DNA from: an uncultured Bacillota bacterium
GTDB lineage: Bacteria; Bacillota; JAAYKD01
DNA: 11,427 nt
Direction of reading: 5' to 3'
Assembly (NCBI GenBank): GCA_937897315.1
Contig: CALCNS010000228.1
Location: 1 to 11,427, forward strand
Shown: piece after piece, positions 6,687 through 11,427 of the stretch
Layout of the letters: every line of letters starts with the position of its first letter
How positions within the stretch are numbered: the stretch's first letter is position 1
The notes under the pieces: model-generated
Told to the model about the DNA's origin: nothing
Database searches by the model: none
The model's input: only the letters and a program-made list of their open reading frames with translations
Translations under genes and position numbers: made by a program

Positions 6687-7232
6687 TTAATATAGTTCGG
6701 GTTCAATCAAGCCATATTTACCATCGTTGCGTCGATACACCACGTTAATCTTTTCGGTTTCTGCATTGAGAAACATATAAAAGGAGTGGCCCAACATTTC
6801 CATTTCGATGACAGCATCCTCTGGGTAGGTGGGTTTCATAGCGAAACGTTTCACGCGAATGATTTGTGGACTTTCATCATCCTCTTCTTCCACTGCTGGG
6901 GTCGGGTTCTGCCAATTAGCTGTACGAATGGATTCTCCGCTGCGACGTTTGTTGTTCCAACGAGTTTTATATTTACTTAATTGGCGTTCTAAGGTATCGA
7001 TGGCCGCATCGAAAGCGACATAAAAATCGGGTGCATATTCTTCGGCACGTAACCGGAATCCACCGGCTTGTAAGGTGATTTCCACCCTTTCTTCTTCCTG
7101 CTCTTTACTGCAGTTCACAGCAATGTCGACTTCACGATTCAGTAATTTGTCGAACTTGCTTAGCTTCTTTTCGGCATACTGGATATGGACTTCATTGGGG
7201 GAGAAATGTTTGGCTTTCATTTGGAGATTCAT
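6687..7232 (-). CDS. hpf: Ribosome hibernation promoting factor, long form
   Basis: The 181-residue protein has the two-domain layout of long HPF (B. subtilis YvyD type). The N-terminal S30AE domain (about 1-97) binds the 30S decoding region, with KLSKFDKLLN (23-32) and DFYVAFDAAIDTLERQLSKYK (69-89) matching the family. An acidic linker follows (about 105-122). The C-terminal domain (about 126-179) dimerises two ribosomes into inactive 100S particles and contains VKRFAMKPTYPEDAVIEMEM, LGHSFYMFLNAETE and VVYRRNDGKYGLIEPE. Its role is to store and protect ribosomes in stationary phase or stress. The usual KPM is KPT here, a minor change. The ATG at 7232 has AAAGAGGTG 5 nt upstream. The gene is separated from comFC by a 184-bp gap with possible stress promoters. 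Confidence 0.95.
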   Translation of the reverse strand: MNLQMKAKHFSPNEVHIQYAEKKLSKFDKLLNREVDIAVNCSKEQEEERVEITLQAGGFRLRAEEYAPDFYVAFDAAIDTLERQLSKYKTRWNNKRRSGESIRTANWQNPTPAVEEEDDESPQIIRVKRFAMKPTYPEDAVIEMEMLGHSFYMFLNAETEKINVVYRRNDGKYGLIEPELY

Positions 7233-7260
7233 AGTGACACCTCTTTCTATAAGAGTTACA

Positions 7261-7286
7261 TGACAAGGGGTGATGTCTGCTTGTCA
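7261..7286. repeat. Inverted repeat in the hpf leader
   Basis: TGACAAG (7261-7267) and CTTGTCA (7280-7286) are perfect 7-bp inverted arms 12 nt apart. They lie about 30-55 nt upstream of the hpf start codon. The repeat could fold in the leader RNA or bind a dimeric regulator. I cannot decide between these. Confidence 0.4.
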
Positions 7287-7346
7287 CGAGAAGCAAGTCT
7301 CCATGGATTCTTGTCTCTGTTATTTATCTTCCACACGTGAGACCTT

Positions 7347-7373
7347 TTTCCCTTCTGCCTTTTATGAAAAAAC
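7347..7373 (-). promoter_or_regulatory. Possible sigma-B-type promoter upstream of hpf
   Basis: On the minus strand GTTTTT (7373-7368) and GGGAAA (7352-7347) are 15 nt apart, resembling the sigma-B consensus GTTTWW and GGGWAW. The position, 115 nt before the hpf start, fits the known stress control of hpf in B. subtilis. Whether this organism has sigma-B is unknown. Confidence 0.35.
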
Positions 7374-7384
7374 AGAATTTTGTC

Positions 7385-7414
7385 GAATTCACAAATATGA
7401 CACAATTTTCCAGC
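7385..7414 (-). promoter_or_regulatory. Possible sigma-H-type promoter upstream of hpf
   Basis: On the minus strand GCTGGAAAAT (7414-7405) fits RnAGGAAWWW at 9 of 10 positions. TGTGAATTC (7393-7385) resembles RnnGAATWW, with mismatches at the first and last positions, after an 11-nt spacer. It lies just downstream of the comFC stop codon. B. subtilis hpf (yvyD) is known to be transcribed by sigma-H as well as sigma-B. Confidence 0.35.
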
Positions 7415-7416
7415 CC

Positions 7417-8067
7417 TTATGCGGGTGTTTTGGCGACAGTCAAAGCAAATATTTGATTTGCACCTGCTGTTAGAAGCGCTTGAGCACAGTAATACAAGGT
7501 TGCGCCTGTGGTATAAACGTCATCAATGAGCAGAATATCTCTGCCTTTTACATCCGTTTTGGTCGATGCCATATACACACCGGCAAGTGCAGCCCATCTT
7601 TGTTCCCGAGTGAGGTGATGTTGCTCCGGTGGCTGTTTGGTTTTTACCAAAGCATGGATGATAGGGATGCTTGTCTGTTGCGCAAGTGCTTTCGCTAAGT
7701 GCTGAGAGGAATGAAATCCCCTTTCTTTCTCGCGTCGCAATGTCATAGGAACATAGGTTATGAGAGGGTTCTCAGACCCTTGAAATATATGCTGTTTCTT
7801 TTCCACCCACCAGGAGGCAAACAAACCTGCCAATGAGGGTTGAAAGCGATACTTATAATTTAGTATGAGTTCTTTTCCTTGATCTTCGTAGGAAAATAAG
7901 GACTGTTGCCCACCCAACAATTGCTGTTCTGTAGCATTACCCTCTAGCCAGCGCAATGTGCTCTGGCAGCTCGGGCAAAGTCCGATATCGATTTCTTCTT
8001 CAATGGGCATCTGGCATAAACTACATTCCTGCAACGGGGGAAAAAAGAATTTTTCAAGAAAGTGCAT
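7417..8067 (-). CDS. comFC: ComFC-type phosphoribosyltransferase-like competence protein
   Basis: The 216-residue protein has an N-terminal four-cysteine zinc ribbon (C15, C18, C31, C34) followed by a type I phosphoribosyltransferase fold. The PRPP-binding motif is ILLIDDVYTTGATL at 178-191, and ERGFHSSQHLAKALA at 115-129 is the usual ComF-family element. ComFC/GntX proteins take part in DNA uptake during natural transformation; ComFC is known to partner with the ComFA helicase, and no nucleotide-salvage reaction is assigned. The start at 8067 is chosen because GAGGTG lies 6 nt upstream; the frame is open to 8163 without a good site. The first 14 nt overlap the end of recD2 in another frame, so translation is probably coupled. 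No comFA is present in the window. Confidence 0.9.
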   Translation of the reverse strand: MHFLEKFFFPPLQECSLCQMPIEEEIDIGLCPSCQSTLRWLEGNATEQQLLGGQQSLFSYEDQGKELILNYKYRFQPSLAGLFASWWVEKKQHIFQGSENPLITYVPMTLRREKERGFHSSQHLAKALAQQTSIPIIHALVKTKQPPEQHHLTREQRWAALAGVYMASTKTDVKGRDILLIDDVYTTGATLYYCAQALLTAGANQIFALTVAKTPA

Positions 8068-10282
8068 GGGATTCACCTCGTAATCTCTGAGCCAATGCCG
8101 TATAGCGAATGGCCACTTCGTTACGTTGAATTGCCAAACGCAACGCACGTTTACTACCAACAATCACCACCAATTTTTTTCCACGGGTAACGGCTGTATA
8201 CAGTAAGTTTCTTTGTAATAAAATCGCATGCTGAGTGAGTAATGGTATAATCACTGCCGGATACTCGCTTCCTTGGCTTTTATGAACGGTTATGGCATAA
8301 CTTTGCGTTAGTTCATCTAGTTCGTGGTCTTCGTAAGGAATGAGATGATTGCCTTCGCCATCTGCATACTCAACCACTAACAACAACGCTTCTCGGTCGA
8401 CTTCGACAATTCGTCCAATGTCTCCATTGAACACGCCTTTATCGTAGTTATTGCGTATTTGCATGACTTTGTCGCCCAAACGATAGGATACCCCGGCACG
8501 CTGCAACTCAGGCTTGCCCGAATTGGCGGGGTTGAGCCGCTCCTGCAAAGAGTGATTTAACTGATCTACCCCTATGCTACCCCGTCTCATCGGGGTCAAT
8601 ACCTGAATTCCTTCATAGGCATCCACTTTGAGGAAAGCCGGCAACCGTTTCGTTGCTAAATCGCAAACCAGTTGCAAAACTTCTTCGGGGTCTTCCTTTT
8701 CCATAAAGAAAAAATCGGCATCGGGCTGCCCATACTGGGGCATTTCTCCACTACGAATACGATGGGCATTGGTCACAATTAAGCTCTGTTCGGCTTGGCG
8801 AAACACCGTTTTCAGGGTGACGACGGGTATTTTCCCGGAGTCGATGAGATCTTTCAACACATTTCCCGCTCCCACCGAAGGTAACTGGTCTTGATCTCCA
8901 ATGAGGATAAGGCGACATCCCAACGGAATGGCCTTCAATACATGATAAAACAGTAAAATATCCATCATGGAACTCTCGTCCAAGATAAGAACATCACACG
9001 ACAAAGGGTTGTCTTCGTTGCGGGCAAAATCGACCCCCACTCCCGCTACAAAGCTGTACTCCAATAGGCGATGGATGGTTTTCGCTTCACGTCCCGTCAC
9101 TTCGTTGAGCCGTTTCGCAGCACGTCCTGTAGGTGCAGCCAGAAGGATTTTAGCTTGCCTTTGGTTGTATAGCATAGTCAGGGCTCGTACAATCGTCGTT
9201 TTCCCGGTTCCGGGGCCCCCTGTAATAATGGTCACCTGGTGATTCAGTGCTTGCTGCAAGGCGAAAATTTGCTCTTCGGCAAAGCGAAGACCCAGCTTTG
9301 CTTCCAAAGGTGCAATATCCTCGCGGTATTGTTGCTGCCAGGTTTCTTTTGCCATAAGAGTTTGTTGACTACCTCCGCTGTTTACCAACCAAAGCAATCG
9401 CTGGGCGGCACGGCTTTCGGCATAGTAAAAGGGCATGAGATAGACGCTTATCTGGCCGTTTATGGTAGGTTCCGCCATGCATTCTCCGTTTGTCAGTAAG
9501 TCGTTCAATGCTTTTTGAATATTTTCTGGATCTGCTAGTAATGCATTGGAAGCTAGTTCGAGTAGCATATCTTGGGGTACATAACAATGTCCCTCGTTGG
9601 TTTGTTCGCTCAGCACATGCCTTAGCCCGGCTTTCAAGCGTTGAGGATCTTCCGAGGGAATACCTAGTTTTTGACCAATCTCGTCGGCAGTGCGGAAACC
9701 GATGCCGAAAACTTCATCCGCCAACCGATAGGGATTACTTCGAATTAAATGAACCAAATCGCTTTGACCCTGATTGCTGTAGTGTTTATAAATGCGTATC
9801 GCTAAATGAGGGCTAATGTCAAAACCCTGCAAGTATATCATAAAATTTTCGATTTCTTTATGTGTTAAGAGGTTATCGCGAATACGATAAGCGAGTTTCT
9901 CGTCAATACCTCGAATTACTGTAAGTGCTTTGGGATCCTCGCGGATGACCCGCAGAACATCTTTTCCGAAATGATGGACCATGGCTTCAGCTCTTTTTTT
10001 CTTTATTCCTTTGAGAAGACCCGAGCCTAGGTAACGGATTAGCCCACTTTCGGTGGTAGGCAACAGCACTTCACTTTTTTCAGCTTTGAATTGACGGCCA
10101 AAGGTAGGATGATGGATCCAATCCCCTTCTAAGCGAAGCTGTTCTCCCTCTTTCAGAGCCGCAAACGAACCCACCACTGTCACAGGAAATCGGCTCTCAG
10201 GGACTTCTAAACGAAATACGGAATAAAAGTTATCTTCGTTTCGAAACGTGATTCGGCGAACGGTACCTTCTATGGCAATCAT
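8054..10282 (-). CDS. recD2: RecD2-type ATP-dependent 5'-3' DNA helicase
   Basis: The 742-residue cytosolic protein has the usual RecD2 length. An N-terminal OB-like region (about 1-75) precedes helix-hairpin-helix repeats (about 80-210, including GIDEKLA and GIGFRTADEIG). The SF1B helicase core carries Walker A GGPGTGKTT (355-363), motif Ia APTGRAA (383-389), Walker B LILDESS with D435-E436, motif III GDQDQLPSVGAG (462-473), FRQ (494-496), VHKSQGSEY (666-674) and LLYTAVTRG (693-701). RecD2 acts outside RecBCD in DNA repair and replication-fork maintenance and limits recombination. The ATG has GAAGGGA 6 nt upstream. It follows metK after a strong terminator, and I see no clear promoter in the 53 bp between that terminator and the ATG, so a weak promoter or readthrough must serve it. 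Its last codons contain the comFC ribosome site and start. Confidence 0.95.
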   Translation of the reverse strand: MIAIEGTVRRITFRNEDNFYSVFRLEVPESRFPVTVVGSFAALKEGEQLRLEGDWIHHPTFGRQFKAEKSEVLLPTTESGLIRYLGSGLLKGIKKKRAEAMVHHFGKDVLRVIREDPKALTVIRGIDEKLAYRIRDNLLTHKEIENFMIYLQGFDISPHLAIRIYKHYSNQGQSDLVHLIRSNPYRLADEVFGIGFRTADEIGQKLGIPSEDPQRLKAGLRHVLSEQTNEGHCYVPQDMLLELASNALLADPENIQKALNDLLTNGECMAEPTINGQISVYLMPFYYAESRAAQRLLWLVNSGGSQQTLMAKETWQQQYREDIAPLEAKLGLRFAEEQIFALQQALNHQVTIITGGPGTGKTTIVRALTMLYNQRQAKILLAAPTGRAAKRLNEVTGREAKTIHRLLEYSFVAGVGVDFARNEDNPLSCDVLILDESSMMDILLFYHVLKAIPLGCRLILIGDQDQLPSVGAGNVLKDLIDSGKIPVVTLKTVFRQAEQSLIVTNAHRIRSGEMPQYGQPDADFFFMEKEDPEEVLQLVCDLATKRLPAFLKVDAYEGIQVLTPMRRGSIGVDQLNHSLQERLNPANSGKPELQRAGVSYRLGDKVMQIRNNYDKGVFNGDIGRIVEVDREALLLVVEYADGEGNHLIPYEDHELDELTQSYAITVHKSQGSEYPAVIIPLLTQHAILLQRNLLYTAVTRGKKLVVIVGSKRALRLAIQRNEVAIRYTALAQRLRGESHALS
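8073..8079 (-). promoter_or_regulatory. Ribosome binding site for comFC inside recD2
   Basis: GAGGTGA on the minus strand encodes part of the RecD2 C-terminus and sits 5-6 nt before the comFC ATG at 8067. It decides the comFC start and implies coupled translation. Confidence 0.7.
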
Positions 10283-10335
10283 CTATTATCCCTTCTTTCT
10301 CACTAAAATGGCTACAGCTTCATTCCCTACACCAT

Positions 10336-10377
10336 AAAAAAAACCCTTCCACCGTAGAACAAAACGGTAGAAGGGTT
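10336..10377 (-). terminator. Intrinsic terminator of metK
   Basis: In the leftward transcript, arms 10377-10364 and 10355-10342 pair over 14 positions with a single U-G pair and an 8-nt loop, followed by eight U (A run 10336-10343, partly shared with the stem). It begins 7 nt after the metK stop codon and should separate metK from recD2. Confidence 0.88.
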
Positions 10378-10384
10378 CAAGAAC

Positions 10385-11427
10385 CTACTTCAGAGCTGCA
10401 GCCAAAACAACCGCCATATCGATTTGCTCCCATGGTAAGTCGAGATCATGACGACCGAAGTGACCATAGGCTGCTACTTGTTTGTAGATGGGACGAAGTA
10501 AGCGAAGCTTGCGAATGATAGCAGCAGGGCGCATATCAAAATTCTTGCGAATAAGTGCAGTCAACTCGTCATCGTGAAGTTTGCCGGTGCCGTAGGTATT
10601 GACCATAACCGAAACCGGTTCTGCTACACCAATCGCATACGCCAACTGAATTTCACATCGTTCGGCCAACCCAGCAGCAACGACGTTCTTAGCTATATAA
10701 CGAGCCATGTAAGCGGCGGAGCGGTCAACTTTTGTGGGATCTTTCCCCGAGAAAGCACCACCTCCATGACTGGCCATGCCGCCGTAGGTATCGACAATGA
10801 TCTTGCGGCCAGTCAATCCGGAATCCCCATGCGGACCACCGATGACAAAACGGCCGGTGGGGTTGATGAGGTAACGAGTTTTTTCGTCGATGAGATGAGC
10901 CGGTAATACCGGTTGTATGACATGCTTCATGATTTGACGTCGAATCTCTTCTTGAGTCATTTCCGGTGCATGTTGCGCAGAAATCACTACAGTATCGATA
11001 CGAATGGGGGTAAATCCCTCGTATTCCACGGTGACTTGTGCCTTCCCATCGGGTCGCAACCAAGGTAAAATATCTTCTTTACGCACTTGCGCCAAACGAT
11101 GGGTCAACATGTGTGCATATTGAATGGGTGTAGGCATGAACTCCGGCGTTTCGTTGCAGGCAAAACCAAACATCATACCCTGGTCCCCGGCACCCAGCCA
11201 TTCGGCAGCAGCTTCGGCATCGGCTTCATCGCGGAATTCTAAAGCGCGATTGACACCCATGGCGATATCTGCGGATTGCTCATTTATGGAAGTAAGAACC
11301 GCACAGGTTTCACCATCGAAGCCGTATTTAGCTCGGGTATAGCCAATGTCATTCAGTGTTTTTCGAACCAGACTGGGAATATCGACATAGGTTTGGGTGC
11401 TGATCTCCCCCATCACTAAAACCAATC
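10385..11427 (-). CDS. metK: S-adenosylmethionine synthetase, 5' end outside window
   Basis: The frame is open to the right edge and gives 347 residues of an enzyme normally about 390-400 long; roughly the first 50 residues, with the first metal and ATP-binding residues (family HPDK), lie outside. A TTG near 11425 is an ordinary Leu codon within the family's LVLV-GEISTxTYVDI segment, not a start. Visible signatures are [19 protein letters not shown], the loop [16 protein letters not shown], the ATP/phosphate-binding [40 protein letters not shown] and the C-terminal YGHFGR. The enzyme makes the methyl donor SAM from methionine and ATP with release of phosphate and pyrophosphate, acting as a cytosolic tetramer. 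It ends in TAG followed by a strong terminator. Any SAM-responsive leader would be beyond the window. Confidence 0.97.
   Translation of the reverse strand, partial: LVLVMGEISTQTYVDIPSLVRKTLNDIGYTRAKYGFDGETCAVLTSINEQSADIAMGVNRALEFRDEADAEAAAEWLGAGDQGMMFGFACNETPEFMPTPIQYAHMLTHRLAQVRKEDILPWLRPDGKAQVTVEYEGFTPIRIDTVVISAQHAPEMTQEEIRRQIMKHVIQPVLPAHLIDEKTRYLINPTGRFVIGGPHGDSGLTGRKIIVDTYGGMASHGGGAFSGKDPTKVDRSAAYMARYIAKNVVAAGLAERCEIQLAYAIGVAEPVSVMVNTYGTGKLHDDELTALIRKNFDMRPAAIIRKLRLLRPIYKQVAAYGHFGRHDLDLPWEQIDMAVVLAAALK

Noticed and set aside
8067..8163. Longer ComFC reading from 8163
   Set aside because: The extra 32 residues lie over recD2, have no ribosome site and precede the normal MHFLEKFFFP family N-terminus.
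10283..10335. Promoter for recD2 in the gap after the metK terminator
   Set aside because: TATGGT and TAGTGA-like hexamers occur, but no -35 is found at a proper spacing, so no promoter is called.
3814..10349. Identical GAAGGGTTTTTTTT stretch in the terminators at 3814-3827 and 10349-10336 (minus)
   Set aside because: A stem end followed by a T run recurs by function; the surrounding stems differ, so it is not evidence for a mobile or duplicated element.
10725..11063. 112-codon minus-strand frame inside metK
   Set aside because: It is an out-of-frame shadow of metK with low-complexity His/Arg-rich translation and no start signals.
11423..11425. TTG as the start codon of metK
   Set aside because: The frame continues to the window edge and the TTG aligns with an internal Leu of the conserved LVLV-GEIST segment. 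The true N-terminus is outside the window.
1..11427. CRISPR arrays, insertion sequences, tRNA or riboswitches
   Set aside because: I found no regularly spaced repeats, transposase motifs, cloverleaf or recognisable riboswitch core in the window.

Overview
The window looks like chromosomal DNA of a Gram-positive bacterium of the Bacillota, most likely class Bacilli. The evidence is moderate-to-low GC, strong purine-rich Shine-Dalgarno sites, a long-form hibernation factor (hpf), a ComFC-type late-competence phosphoribosyltransferase, a RecD2 helicase and intrinsic terminators with long T runs. I cannot name the genus from sequence alone. I see no mobile element, CRISPR array, tRNA or rRNA.

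Left part (1-2873, minus strand): a membrane-bound PAS-GGDEF-EAL protein overlaps, by ATGA, the start of an atypical short-chain dehydrogenase-like gene that runs off the left edge. The EAL half keeps the residues needed for cyclic-di-GMP hydrolysis, while the GGDEF half is degenerate. The SDR-like protein has lost the YxxxK catalytic pair and the central glycine of the Rossmann motif. The two genes probably form one transcript.

Middle part (2988-6093, plus strand): a well-formed sigma-A promoter followed by a 16-bp palindrome drives a Pr6Pr-type (AIG1/FAR-17a-like) membrane protein. Its stop codon lies in the loop of its own terminator. A perfect TATAAT hexamer follows the T run and may start a two-gene unit, a class V PLP-dependent aminotransferase-like protein and an acyltransferase family 3 membrane protein. 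That unit ends at a hairpin usable from both directions.

Right part (6111-11427, minus strand): housekeeping genes in transcription order are metK (5' end outside the window), a strong terminator, recD2 and comFC overlapping by 14 nt, hpf with its own leader, and a GNAT acetyltransferase. The 184-bp gap upstream of hpf contains sequences resembling sigma-H and sigma-B promoters, the two factors known to control hpf (yvyD) in Bacillus subtilis, plus a 7-bp inverted repeat in the leader.

No clearly new multi-gene system is visible. The most unusual points are the catalytically degenerate SDR-like protein coupled to a cyclic-di-GMP phosphodiesterase, the palindrome and stop-in-terminator layout around the Pr6Pr gene, and comFC joined to recD2 rather than to comFA.
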